Origin: an uncultured Phocaeicola sp.
GTDB lineage: Bacteria > Bacteroidota > Bacteroidia > Bacteroidales > Bacteroidaceae
NCBI GenBank assembly: GCA_944320815.1
Contig: CALUIZ010000035.1
Span: 1-32,876 of the forward strand
Direction: 5' to 3'
Length of the DNA stretch: 32,876 nucleotides
The notes under the pieces were generated by a model. The model was not told where the DNA came from. It made no database searches and saw only the letters and a program-made list of their open reading frames with translations. Within the stretch, counting starts at the first letter, position 1. The number at the start of each line of letters is the position of its first letter. A program made the position numbers and the translations under genes. Positions 1 to 8,228 of the stretch are shown here, one piece after another.

Positions 1-70
1 ATTCGAACCACCGAAGGCGTAAGCCAGCAGATTTACAGTCTGCCCCATTTGGCCACTCTGGTACTTGCCC
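1..70 (-). tRNA. tRNA-Tyr (anticodon GTA), 3' end cut by window edge
   Basis: Read on the minus strand, the segment starts with acceptor arm GGGCAAG (64-70), then a D arm, an anticodon arm with GACTGTAAATCTGC (anticodon GTA, tyrosine), a long variable arm typical of class II tRNAs, and a T loop containing GGTTCGAAT at the window edge. The last part of the T arm, the 3' acceptor strand and the CCA end lie outside the window. The long variable arm agrees with bacterial tRNA-Tyr. Confidence 0.9.
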
Positions 71-117
71 AAACGCATTCAGAAAGTTGTTTTCTCAAAT
101 GCGTTGCAAAGGTATGA

Positions 118-612
118 CTATTTTTTTAATTTGCAAACAAAATCAATCATTTTTATTGCTGTAACTGCACATTCATCTCCTTTGTTCCCAAGTTTTCCTC
201 CTGCCCGGTCTTCTGCCTGTTGCATATTGTTGGTTGTGATGAGGCCGAAAATCACCGGAATGTCCTGAGTGGCATTCAGTTGGGTGATTCCTTGGGTTGC
301 TCCGCCACATACATAGTCGAAGTGGGGGGTTTCACCGCGTATTACGCATCCCAGTGCGATTACTGCGTCCACCTTTCCGCTTTTTACGAGCTGTGCCGAT
401 GCAAAAGTAAGTTCAAAACTTCCCGGGACGGTGCTGACCAATATGTTTTCGTCTTTGGCTCCGTGTTTCTTGAGCGTTCTTACAGCTCCGTCAAGCAGAG
501 CACCGGTGATGTGATGGTTCCATTCTGAAACGACGATGCCGAAACGCATTTCCGATGCGTCAGGCACTGAGTTGAAGTCGTAGTCGGATAAGTTGTGATA
601 AGCTGTAGCCAT
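118..612 (-). CDS. ribH: 6,7-dimethyl-8-ribityllumazine synthase
   Basis: Penultimate enzyme of riboflavin synthesis: it condenses 5-amino-6-ribitylamino-uracil with 3,4-dihydroxy-2-butanone 4-phosphate to lumazine. The 164-residue product is the normal length for the family. Family landmarks are the substrate-binding WNHHIT near residue 32, [10 protein letters not shown] near 62, the [14 protein letters not shown] segment near 88 containing the conserved histidine, and [11 protein letters not shown] near 118. It follows the TPR protein gene on the same strand with a 97-base gap that holds a hairpin (644-678), so it may have its own promoter. No other riboflavin gene is visible nearby. The assignment is secure. 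Confidence 0.96.
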   Translation of the reverse strand: MATAYHNLSDYDFNSVPDASEMRFGIVVSEWNHHITGALLDGAVRTLKKHGAKDENILVSTVPGSFELTFASAQLVKSGKVDAVIALGCVIRGETPHFDYVCGGATQGITQLNATQDIPVIFGLITTNNMQQAEDRAGGKLGNKGDECAVTAIKMIDFVCKLKK

Positions 613-643
613 AATGTTGGATGATAGACAATGAATATGAATA

Positions 644-678
644 AAGCGAAGAACCGGAATGTTTCTGATTCTTCGCTT
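644..678. terminator. Hairpin between the TPR gene and ribH, possible terminator
   Basis: A perfect 10-base inverted repeat (AAGCGAAGAA / TTCTTCGCTT) encloses a 15-base loop. On the plus strand a T-rich run follows (682-689); on the minus strand, where the genes lie, only a weak T-rich stretch follows. It sits just downstream of the TPR gene, so it may attenuate readthrough into ribH. The orientation of its activity is uncertain. Confidence 0.45.
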
Positions 679-709
679 CGTTATTTTTTAGAGAAAAGTC
701 ACTTTCAGA

Positions 710-1387
710 TTATTTCAATGAAGCGCGTTCGATATATTTGTCGATGTCCATTGCCTGATAAGAGTTGGCATATTTGGTCTTCACCTCCTGATATACTTTT
801 ACGGCTTCTTCATTTTTCCCCTGCTTTTCCAGAATCTGTCCGGCTTGTACCAGATAGATGGGGCTGAGCGTCATGCTGTTCGCGCGTTTGGCAGCGTCCT
901 GAAGAGTGGAGGCTGCCTTGTCGAGCTGTCCCAGCTGGGCATAGCAGTTGCCCAATGTGCCGAGGACGGCCGGAGCGACCAATGCGTCATTTCCGCTGAA
1001 TTTGTCGAGATACTTCACTGCATCTTCATATTTTCCTAGGTGTGCATAGCAGATGCCTGCATAGGCGTTAGCCAGATTTCCCGCGTCTGTTCCGCTGAAT
1101 TCGTCAGCCAGTTTCACGAATCCTGCATATCCCAGACTATCACCGTTCAGCGCGATTTCAAACTGGTCGATGCCGAAATACTGTTCGCCCTTGAAGATGG
1201 CTTCCGATGCCTTGACTTCTTTCGGCTCGGCGATGAAGTGGTTATAAGCCAGAAAGCCTCCTACAATCACTACCAGTGCGACAACGGCTCCCAGCAACAC
1301 GTTTTTGTTCTTAATGAGGAATGCTTCGGAAGTGCTCAGTGCATCGTCCACATTCAATGGTTCATGAGTGTGTTTTTGTTCAGTCAT
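710..1387 (-). CDS. Membrane-anchored tetratricopeptide repeat protein
   Basis: A 225-residue protein with a short charged N-terminus, one hydrophobic segment at about residues 29-48 (LLGAVVALVVIVGGFLAY), and a C-terminal part built of TPR-like helical pairs. Recognisable repeats include ANAYAGICYAHLGKYEDAVKYL, LGTLGNCYAQLGQLDKAAST and AGQILEKQGKNEEAVKVY. The layout (N-terminal anchor, extracytoplasmic TPRs) resembles the YfgM/ancillary SecYEG translocon subunit family, but Bacteroidales have many such proteins and the partner cannot be told from sequence. It lies upstream of ribH on the same strand and diverges from recF. A TACTTTTG -7 element lies at 1435-1442. Confidence 0.85.
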   Translation of the reverse strand: MTEQKHTHEPLNVDDALSTSEAFLIKNKNVLLGAVVALVVIVGGFLAYNHFIAEPKEVKASEAIFKGEQYFGIDQFEIALNGDSLGYAGFVKLADEFSGTDAGNLANAYAGICYAHLGKYEDAVKYLDKFSGNDALVAPAVLGTLGNCYAQLGQLDKAASTLQDAAKRANSMTLSPIYLVQAGQILEKQGKNEEAVKVYQEVKTKYANSYQAMDIDKYIERASLK

Positions 1388-1434
1388 TTTTTTATCGTTG
1401 TTTTTATTGTTTCCCGATTTTGATTTTCAGTCAG

Positions 1435-1442
1435 CAAAAGTA
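1435..1442 (-). promoter_or_regulatory. Bacteroides-type -7 element for the TPR gene
   Basis: The minus strand reads TACTTTTG, an exact match to the Bacteroides primary sigma -7 consensus TAnnTTTG, 47 bases before the TPR start codon. No clear TTG was found at the usual -33 distance. Confidence 0.5.
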
Positions 1443-1505
1443 GTCTATTTATGTTTATAAAAGAAATTTGCGGCAAAGTTTTTTTACCGATAGTGTTTTT
1501 ATTCT

Positions 1506-1513
1506 TAATTTTG
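1506..1513 (+). promoter_or_regulatory. Candidate -7 element for recF
   Basis: TAATTTTG matches TAnnTTTG, about 120 bases before the recF start. The -33 region is T-rich but lacks a clean TTTG, so this is a moderate candidate and implies a leader of roughly 110 bases. Confidence 0.4.
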
Positions 1514-1633
1514 TATATGAATATCAGTGTTCCTCCGGCTTTTCGTTCTGTGAAAAGCAAGGAAAACATGCTTTCGGGCGGCGGAAGGTTCTGCCGGAAA
1601 GAGATATTCATGATTTGATAAAATGAAGAGAAT

Positions 1634-2746
1634 ATGTGGCTGAAACGAATATCCATACTTAATTATAAGAATCTGGAGCAGGTGGAGCTTGACTTTTCCC
1701 GGAAGATGAACTGCATCATCGGGAAAAACGGAATGGGAAAGACGAATCTGATGGATGCGGTCTATTATCTGTCGTTCTGCAAGAGTGCCACCAATCCGAT
1801 TGACTCCCAGAATATCCGTCATGGTGAAGAATTTTTCGTGTTGCAGGGATTTTATGAGACCGACAACGGAGAGCCGGAAGAGGTGTATTGCGGGCTGAAG
1901 TATCGGCAGAAAAAGAGGTTCAAGCGAAACAAAAAGGAATATTCCCGTTTTTCTGACCATATCGGCCTTATTCCTCTGGTGTCGGTGTCTCCTTCCGACG
2001 CACTGCTGATTGCGGGAGGGAGCGAGGAGCGGCGCAAATTCATGGACGTGGTGATTTCGCAGTTTGACCGTGAATATCTGGATGCGCTGATCCGTTACAA
2101 CAAGGCACTGGAGCAGCGCAACACGCTGTTGAAGTCGGAGGTGGAGCCGGAAGAGGAGCTCATATCGGTGTGGGAGGAGATGATGGCTGCTTCCGGAAGC
2201 TTGGTTTATGCCAGACGGAAGGAATTCATCGATGAGTTCATCCCGATTTTCCAGTCGTTTTATTCTTATATTTCGCAGGACCAGGAGCGGGTGAGCCTTG
2301 CGTACCAGTCGTGTGTCGTGCAGGGGGATTTGTTGGGGCAGTTGCGCGAAAGCCGCCAGCGTGACCGTATCATGGGATTTTCTTTGAAGGGTATCCATAA
2401 GGACGATCTGATAATGCGCATCGGTGATTTTCCCATAAAGCGTGAAGGTTCCCAAGGGCAGAACAAGACTTTTCTGATAGCCTTGAAGCTTGCGCAGTTT
2501 GAGTTCCTGAAAAGGACGGGAAGCCAGACCACTCCGCTGGTATTGTTGGATGACATTTTTGACAAGCTGGACGCTTCCCGTGTGGAGCAGATTGTGAAGC
2601 TTGTGGCCGGCGACAGTTTCGGGCAGATATTCATTACCGACACGAACCGTGACCATCTGGACAAGATTCTGAAAAAGATAGAAGGTGATTATAGATTGTT
2701 TGAAGTGAATAACGGCATGGTTGCCGAAAGGAAGGAGGATGCATGA
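1634..2746 (+). CDS. recF: DNA replication/repair protein RecF
   Basis: SMC-like ATPase that acts with RecO and RecR to load RecA at single-strand gaps. The 370-residue length is normal. Visible motifs are the N-terminal ISILNYKNLEQVELDF, Walker A GKNGMGKT (residues 30-37), the ABC-type signature region GSQGQNKTFLIALKLAQ, and Walker B/D-loop LVLLDDIFDKLD at about residues 302-313. The ATG at 1634 is the only start that keeps the conserved N-terminus; an ATG 11 bases upstream is out of frame. Its stop overlaps the DUF721 start (ATGA at 2743-2746), so the two are probably translationally coupled. Confidence 0.96.
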   Translation: MWLKRISILNYKNLEQVELDFSRKMNCIIGKNGMGKTNLMDAVYYLSFCKSATNPIDSQNIRHGEEFFVLQGFYETDNGEPEEVYCGLKYRQKKRFKRNKKEYSRFSDHIGLIPLVSVSPSDALLIAGGSEERRKFMDVVISQFDREYLDALIRYNKALEQRNTLLKSEVEPEEELISVWEEMMAASGSLVYARRKEFIDEFIPIFQSFYSYISQDQERVSLAYQSCVVQGDLLGQLRESRQRDRIMGFSLKGIHKDDLIMRIGDFPIKREGSQGQNKTFLIALKLAQFEFLKRTGSQTTPLVLLDDIFDKLDASRVEQIVKLVAGDSFGQIFITDTNRDHLDKILKKIEGDYRLFEVNNGMVAERKEDA

Positions 2747-3033
2747 AACGGAATAACACGGAACTTTTGGGCGATGTGCTCAGACGTTATCTCCGTCAGG
2801 AAGGACTGGAGACTCCTCTCAACGAATATCGTCTGGTGGATGCATGGAAAGATGTGGTGGGACCGACTATCTCCCGTTATACAACCAATCTTTATATCCG
2901 CAACCAGACTCTTTACGTGCATCTTTCGTCGTCGGTCGTGCGTCAGGAGCTGCTGATGGCACGCGCAATGCTTGTGCGCAGCCTGAATGCGCAGGTCGGT
3001 TCGCAGGTCATCGTGGATATTGTTTTTCGCTGA
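2743..3033 (+). CDS. DUF721 (DciA-like) protein
   Basis: A 96-residue protein of the DUF721 family. The family includes DciA, which helps load the replicative DnaB helicase in bacteria lacking DnaC/DnaI. Characteristic parts are an N-terminal helix (LGDVLRRYLRQEGLETPLNEYRLVDAWKDVVGP, residues 8-40) followed by a KH-like region with LYIRNQTLYVHLSSSVVRQEL. The start overlaps the recF stop by ATGA. Its 3' end overlaps the convergent 5-formyltetrahydrofolate cyclo-ligase gene by 26 bases. A helicase-loading role is inferred from the family and was not shown for this protein. Confidence 0.88.
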   Translation: MKRNNTELLGDVLRRYLRQEGLETPLNEYRLVDAWKDVVGPTISRYTTNLYIRNQTLYVHLSSSVVRQELLMARAMLVRSLNAQVGSQVIVDIVFR

Positions 3034-3577
3034 CACACCCTTCTTCTGTCCATATCTCGTCCATCGGACGGTCGTTCTGTTCTGTGGGCACATTTTCCAC
3101 AAGCTGGAAGCCGAAGCATATCCCGATGCGGTATGCTCCGGGCAGTCTGTCCAGTGTCCGGTCGTAGTACCCTTTGCCTCTTCCCAGCCGGTTCCCTTTC
3201 CGGTCGAAGGCTACACCAGGGATGATTGCCAGTTCTATTTCATTTTCGTTGGCGAGGAGTCCGTCGGCAGGCTCATCTATGCCGAAGCTTCCTTTTCGCA
3301 TGTCCTTTCCCTTTTCGTAGTGTCTGAGTTCAAGCTCGTCTCCCTTCACAACAGGAAGGACGAAGCTTTTGACTGTACCCCATTTCTCGATGAATCCGTG
3401 CGTCTGGACTTCATCGGGCAGTGAATGATAGAGCAGGACTGTATGTGCCTTCCTGAACAATGGATGGTCTTCCAGCTTGAGAAGCAGGCTGGAAGACCAT
3501 TCTGAGAGTTGTTCCGGAGAGTGTTTTCGTTTTTCTTGCGCGATTTGTCTGCGCAGCTGTTGTTTGTCCCTATTCAT
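3008..3577 (-). CDS. 5-formyltetrahydrofolate cyclo-ligase
   Basis: Converts 5-formyl-THF to 5,10-methenyl-THF using ATP, recycling a folate side product. The 189-residue length is typical. Motifs are the N-terminal basic helix with KQQLRRQIAQEKRK, IIPGVAFDRKGNRLGRGKGYYDR at about residues 133-155 (ATP/substrate loop), and the C-terminal GICFGFQLVENVP with an acidic segment. It is the last gene of the minus-strand operon and its start overlaps the S41 protease stop by 8 bases. Its 3' end overlaps the convergent DUF721 gene. Confidence 0.94.
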   Translation of the reverse strand: MNRDKQQLRRQIAQEKRKHSPEQLSEWSSSLLLKLEDHPLFRKAHTVLLYHSLPDEVQTHGFIEKWGTVKSFVLPVVKGDELELRHYEKGKDMRKGSFGIDEPADGLLANENEIELAIIPGVAFDRKGNRLGRGKGYYDRTLDRLPGAYRIGICFGFQLVENVPTEQNDRPMDEIWTEEGCVSEKQYPR

Positions 3578-5228
3578 TGTCCTTTTTGCCGTCGGTTTCC
3601 GTTGAAGAGTAGGGCTGGGGGAATGATTCGCCGTTTTCCAGCACCTCCACAGCCTTCTGTACGGTATTGTCTGTCTGGTTCAGGAACTCAATGTAGGCTT
3701 CTATCCCCAGCATATTATAGATGATGTTGCCGTACAGACTCAACTCGAAAAGTTCCCTTGACTTCATCATCAGGTTGTTGCGGCGTTTCAGCCCCTTCTT
3801 CTCAGCCCATTTGGCGAACTGGTTGAGCAGATTCTGTCTTTTCAGATAGCCTTCCAGCTTTTCAGGAGTGTCATACTCCAGCATTTTCTGACGGTTGTGG
3901 TCGGTATAGTCGAAAGCATAGCGGATAATCAGTCCCCGGCTGGCGGCCATCCGGAAATAAGATGTCATACCGGCAGTGTCCTGTGGCACGAAGATGTCGG
4001 GCATGATACCTCCTCCTCCATACACCGGCCGGCCCAGACTGGTATGGTATATTTCTTTCTCATTCTGCTTGATGCTGTCGGCAGAGAAGAATTCGCCGTG
4101 CTCATAGCGGGTCAGCAAATCTAGTTCATATTCGTCTTCCTTTCCTTTTTCATAAGGTTTCTGGATGCATCGTCCCGACGGGGTATAGTAACGTGCGATG
4201 GTCAGGCGGATAGCCGAGCCGTCACTGAATTCAATCGGCTGCTGCACCAGCCCTTTCCCGAATGAACGCCGTCCGATGATGGTTCCCCGGTCGTTGTCCT
4301 GGATGGCACCGGCAAAAATCTCACTGGCCGATGCCGACCCTTCATCCATCAGGACGACGAGCGGCATTTTCTGGCTGCTTCCCGTGCCGTTTGAACTATA
4401 GTTCTCGCGCGGATATTTGCGCCCTTGCGTATAGACGATGAGGCGGTTGTTGGGCAGGAACTCGTTGACCATCTGTATGGCTGCCGCCATATATCCTCCG
4501 GTGTTTCCGCGTAGGTCGATGATCATTCCTTCGCAGTTTTCCCGATTCAGCTTGGCCAGTGCAACCAGCAGTTCCGGATAAGTCGTCTCACCGAATTTGT
4601 TGACCTTGACATATCCGAATCTGTCGGTAATCATGTAGGCCGCATCTATACTTTTCACGGGAATGTCGCCCCTGACCACCGTGAAATGCAAGGTCTCCTT
4701 TTCCCCCGGACGATATATGCCCAGTTTCACTTTGCTTCCCTTTTCTCCTTTCAGGCGTTTCATCGCTTCCTGGTTGGTGACAATCTTTCCTACAAATGCG
4801 GAGTCATCCACCTCGATAATCCGGTCGCCCGCCATCAGTCCTACCTTTTCAGACGGTCCTCCCTGAATCACACTGTTCACATGAATCGTGTCGTCCTGGA
4901 TTGTGAACTGGATGCCAATTCCGCTGAAGCTCCCTTTCAGGTCGGCTGTCACCGCTTCCAGATCCTTTGCCGGGATGTAAGAGGAGTGCGGGTCGAGTTC
5001 AGAAAGAATCTGCGGCATGGCTTCCTCCACCAAGTCCGTAATGTTTACCGTGTCCACATATTGGTCATCGATGATATGCAGCAGAGCGTTCAGCTTGTTT
5101 GATGACGTGTTGATGATGCCAAGTTTGTTTCCGGAGAAATGGTTGGCATAAAACGTTCCTATCGCTATTCCTGCCACCAGACAGACTGCCAGCAGGAATG
5201 GCATGAACCGGTTGTTGTTGCTTTTCAT
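3570..5228 (-). CDS. S41 family carboxy-terminal processing peptidase
   Basis: A 552-residue periplasmic or membrane-anchored serine protease of the CtpA/Prc type. The N-terminus has an uncleaved-anchor-like hydrophobic segment (residues 9-27). A PDZ domain lies at about 95-180 (GIGIQF...GDRIIEVDD). The protease core has DLRGNTGGYM near 238-247, the nucleophile segment DEGSASASEIFAG (Ser300 by alignment to CtpA), and general-base Lys325 in RSFGKGLVQ. The C-terminal 150 residues extend beyond the core, as in other Bacteroidales members. It sits 14 bases after the deaminase gene and overlaps the next gene by 8 bases. Substrates are unknown. Confidence 0.94.
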   Translation of the reverse strand: MKSNNNRFMPFLLAVCLVAGIAIGTFYANHFSGNKLGIINTSSNKLNALLHIIDDQYVDTVNITDLVEEAMPQILSELDPHSSYIPAKDLEAVTADLKGSFSGIGIQFTIQDDTIHVNSVIQGGPSEKVGLMAGDRIIEVDDSAFVGKIVTNQEAMKRLKGEKGSKVKLGIYRPGEKETLHFTVVRGDIPVKSIDAAYMITDRFGYVKVNKFGETTYPELLVALAKLNRENCEGMIIDLRGNTGGYMAAAIQMVNEFLPNNRLIVYTQGRKYPRENYSSNGTGSSQKMPLVVLMDEGSASASEIFAGAIQDNDRGTIIGRRSFGKGLVQQPIEFSDGSAIRLTIARYYTPSGRCIQKPYEKGKEDEYELDLLTRYEHGEFFSADSIKQNEKEIYHTSLGRPVYGGGGIMPDIFVPQDTAGMTSYFRMAASRGLIIRYAFDYTDHNRQKMLEYDTPEKLEGYLKRQNLLNQFAKWAEKKGLKRRNNLMMKSRELFELSLYGNIIYNMLGIEAYIEFLNQTDNTVQKAVEVLENGESFPQPYSSTETDGKKDNE

Positions 5229-5242
5229 ATCGTATGTGTGTT

Positions 5243-5686
5243 TTATTCGTTCTCAGGATTCAGGTAAATGACTTCTATTCCGGACCTTTTCAGGAGTTCC
5301 AGTCCGTCTTCCAGACGGTACTTTTCCGCATAAACCACCCGTTTGATTCCGGCTTGTATGATGAGTTTGGCGCATTCGATACAAGGAGAGGCGGTGACAT
5401 ACATCGTGGCCCCTTCACTGCTGTTGCTTGAGCGGGCGATTTTTGTGATGGCATTTGCCTCCGCATGAAGGACATACGGCTTGGTCAGTCCATGTTCATC
5501 CTCGCACACGTTTTCAAATCCGGCAGGCGTTCCGTTGTATCCGTCAGAGATGATCATCTTGTTCTTTACAATCAGTGCTCCCACCTGCCTCCGTTGGCAG
5601 TAAGAGTTTTCCGCCCATATCTGTGCCATGCGCATGTATCGTCTGTCTAATATTTCCTGTTTATGTTCTGTCTGTTCCATTGTCAA
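5243..5686 (-). CDS. dCMP deaminase family protein
   Basis: A zinc-dependent cytidine/deoxycytidylate deaminase of 147 residues. The zinc site is complete: HAEANAI (His74, catalytic Glu76) and PCIECAKLI (Cys102, Cys105). The family deaminates dCMP to dUMP for dTTP synthesis; some relatives are the ComEB proteins of Gram-positive competence loci. The start could be Met1 (5686) or Met3 (5680). It lies 11 bases after the lipoprotein gene and 14 bases before the S41 protease gene in the same operon. Confidence 0.92.
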   Translation of the reverse strand: MTMEQTEHKQEILDRRYMRMAQIWAENSYCQRRQVGALIVKNKMIISDGYNGTPAGFENVCEDEHGLTKPYVLHAEANAITKIARSSNSSEGATMYVTASPCIECAKLIIQAGIKRVVYAEKYRLEDGLELLKRSGIEVIYLNPENE

Positions 5687-5697
5687 TCTTTTTGTCT

Positions 5698-6162
5698 TTA
5701 GTCAAGATGTCTCAGTTGCATGAATGTAGTCCGTTCCTTTGGCGCCAGTTGAAGCAGGTTGCTGTCTCCTTTATAGAATTTGGCCTGCTTTAACCGGTTG
5801 ATGAATTCTGCATTTTTGCCCGACACCTTGATGCTTGTTTTGATGTCTCCTGTCACAGAGAAGCTCCTGTCGCTTGGGTTGGCTTTCCATTTTCCCTCGA
5901 AAGTTCCTCCGGAAATCGTGCCGTCAAAAGTTCCGTCATCATCGAATGTGACGCTAAGGTCCAGCAGTTCCTCCAGATCTGCCTGGTTCGTATAGGCAGG
6001 TTTTCCCGTGTTGTTCCAGTCGTCCCAGCTTCCTCCCGTGTAGTAGTTCACGAGTTGCCATTTCCCGCTGACGAATATTTCCATGATGTCGTCCTCCTGG
6101 TCGCATCCACCCAGTAATATAGGCAGCAGCATTACCAATAATATGTGTTTCAGTATTTTCAT
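5698..6162 (-). CDS. Small lipoprotein, DUF4847/lipocalin-like
   Basis: A 154-residue protein with a type II signal peptide: MKILKHILLVMLLPILLGGC, lipobox LGGC with the acylated Cys at residue 20, followed by an acidic DQEDD that resembles the Bacteroides surface lipoprotein export signal. The rest is predicted as a beta-rich lipocalin-like fold (GKWQLVNYY, then FDDDGTFDG and GTFEGKW). I place it in the DUF4847 group from memory. Function is unknown. It is flanked by 11-base gaps on both sides in the Crp-to-cyclo-ligase operon. Confidence 0.8.
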   Translation of the reverse strand: MKILKHILLVMLLPILLGGCDQEDDIMEIFVSGKWQLVNYYTGGSWDDWNNTGKPAYTNQADLEELLDLSVTFDDDGTFDGTISGGTFEGKWKANPSDRSFSVTGDIKTSIKVSGKNAEFINRLKQAKFYKGDSNLLQLAPKERTTFMQLRHLD

Positions 6163-6173
6163 GTGTAAGAAGT

Positions 6174-8228
6174 TTATTGTTTTATTCCGTTTCTTTTCAA
6201 TAGCGCATCGATGGTAGGCTCTTGTCCGCGGAAACGTTTGTAGAGTTTCATCGGATGTTCAGTCCCTCCCTTTGAAAGGATACAGTCACGGAATGCCTGG
6301 GCCACTTCGCGGTTGAAAATGCCTTTTTCCTTGAACATGGAGAATGCGTCCGCATCGAGCACTTCCGCCCATTTGTAGCTATAATATCCGGCAGCATATC
6401 CGCCCGACATGATATGTCCGAACTGCACGCTCATACAGGTTTCATCGAGTTGGGGCAATACTTGGGCCTTTGTCCATGATTCCTTTTCGTATATCCTTAC
6501 ATCTCCTTCAAACGGTACGGTGCGTGTGTACCATGCCATGTCAAGCAGACCGAAGCTCACTTGCCGGAGACAAGCATATGCCACGTTGAAGTTCGATGCA
6601 TCTGTAATTTTCCGGATCAGTTCTTCCGGAATCGTTTCACCGGTCTTGTAATGTCGGGCAAATGTGTTCAGAAACTCTTTCTCTGTGGCGAAATTCTCCA
6701 TAATCTGTGAAGGAAGTTCCACGAAGTCCCAATATACATTGGTCCCGCTCATGTTCTTGAACCGTGTGTCGGCAAACATTCCGTGGAGAGCATGTCCGAA
6801 TTCATGCAGGAAGGTGGTCACTTCCGAGAATGTGAGCAGTGCCGGACGGTCGTCCGTCGGTTTGGTGAAATTCATCGTTACAGATACATGCGGACGGCTG
6901 TTGTGTCCTTCCGCGTCAATCCACTGCTCTTTGTAGCTTGTCATCCATGCTCCGGAGCGTTTGCCGGCACGCGGATGGAAGTCCGTGTAGAGGACAGCCA
7001 GATAACTCCCGTCTCTGTCATACACTTCATATGACTGTACGTCGGGATGATAGACAGGGATTTCTGTGTTTTCTTTGAAAGTGATGCCATAAAGCCGTGT
7101 GGCAAGTCCGAACACTCCTTTCTTCACCTGTTCCAGTTCGAAATAAGGCCGCAGCTCCTCTTCATCGAAGGCATATTTCTGATTCTTCAGCTTTTCTGAA
7201 TAGAAGGAAAAGTCCCATGGCATCAGCCGGAACTCACGTCCTTCTGTCTTGTGTGCCAGTTCCTCCACCTCCTCCACTTCTTTCCTGGCGGTGGTGGCAT
7301 ATGCCTCCAGCAAGTCATCCAGCAACTTGTAGACATGAGCACTGTCCTCTGCCATCCGTTTCTGCAACACATAGGTGGCGAAATCCGGGAATCCGAGCAA
7401 CTGTGCAAGCTGCATCCGGATGTTCACTATCCGTTTCACCACTTCCATGTTGTTGTATTCATTGTCGTGCGCACATTGCGTGTTATAAGCCATGTAAAGT
7501 TTTTCCCGGAGTTCACGTTTGGCACTGTATTTCATGAACGGCACATAACTGGGTGCCTGAAGAGTCACCAGCCAGCAATTTTCCTTGCCTTTTTCCTTGG
7601 CCGCATGGGCCGCCGCTTCCACCGCACTTTCGGGAAGCCCTTCCAGATCGCTCTTGTCTGTGATGACCAGTTCAAAGCCGTTTGTTTCCTTCAGGTGGTT
7701 CTGGGAGAATTTTAGCGTGAGCGAACTCAGTTCGGCTGAAAGTTTCCGGTATTGTTCCTTGGACTCTTCCGGGAGGTTCGCGCCGTTCCGGATGAAGCAG
7801 TCGTAAGTCTTCCGGAGCAGTTCCTGTTCTTCAGCAGTGAGCTCCAGTTCGTCTTTCTGTTCATACACCGCTTTGACACGAGCAAAAAGCTGCGCGTTCA
7901 GTCCGATGTTATTACTGTGCTCCGAAAGTTCCGGCATCAGTCTTTCGGCGATGCCGTCCAGTTCGTCACAGGTCTCCGCACTCATCAGATTAAAAAGTAC
8001 GGTAGTAACCCTGTCCAGCAAATCCCCGGCCTGTTCCAGTGCCAGAATCGTATTGTTGAAGGTTGCGGGTTCCGGGTTGTCGGTAATCCGTCTTATTTCT
8101 TCGTCTTCCAGTCGCATACCTTCCCTTATGGCAGGCTCATAGTCCGACAGCTTTATTTGGTCGAATGGCACTGTTCCGTGCGGCGTTCCGTATGCTTTCA
8201 GGAAAGGATTTTGTCCAAGTTCTGTCAT
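6174..8228 (-). CDS. dcp: M3 family metallopeptidase, dipeptidyl carboxypeptidase type
   Basis: A 684-residue zinc peptidase of the thimet/Dcp family that removes dipeptides from peptide C-termini or cleaves short oligopeptides. The zinc motif HEFGH lies at about residues 475-479, with the third ligand Glu about 25 residues later in VYWDFVELPSQIMEN. The N-terminal NPFLKAYGTPHGTVPFDQI is typical of Bacteroidales Dcp. I chose the start at 8228 over an upstream in-frame ATG because it overlaps the Crp/Fnr stop codon as ATGA (8225-8228). No signal peptide is seen, so it is probably cytoplasmic. Confidence 0.94.
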   Translation of the reverse strand: MTELGQNPFLKAYGTPHGTVPFDQIKLSDYEPAIREGMRLEDEEIRRITDNPEPATFNNTILALEQAGDLLDRVTTVLFNLMSAETCDELDGIAERLMPELSEHSNNIGLNAQLFARVKAVYEQKDELELTAEEQELLRKTYDCFIRNGANLPEESKEQYRKLSAELSSLTLKFSQNHLKETNGFELVITDKSDLEGLPESAVEAAAHAAKEKGKENCWLVTLQAPSYVPFMKYSAKRELREKLYMAYNTQCAHDNEYNNMEVVKRIVNIRMQLAQLLGFPDFATYVLQKRMAEDSAHVYKLLDDLLEAYATTARKEVEEVEELAHKTEGREFRLMPWDFSFYSEKLKNQKYAFDEEELRPYFELEQVKKGVFGLATRLYGITFKENTEIPVYHPDVQSYEVYDRDGSYLAVLYTDFHPRAGKRSGAWMTSYKEQWIDAEGHNSRPHVSVTMNFTKPTDDRPALLTFSEVTTFLHEFGHALHGMFADTRFKNMSGTNVYWDFVELPSQIMENFATEKEFLNTFARHYKTGETIPEELIRKITDASNFNVAYACLRQVSFGLLDMAWYTRTVPFEGDVRIYEKESWTKAQVLPQLDETCMSVQFGHIMSGGYAAGYYSYKWAEVLDADAFSMFKEKGIFNREVAQAFRDCILSKGGTEHPMKLYKRFRGQEPTIDALLKRNGIKQ

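Noticed and set aside
1505..2656. 383-codon open frame antisense to recF
   Set aside because: It lies wholly over recF, which has all its motifs; the translation shows no recognisable domain and has no promoter or start context.
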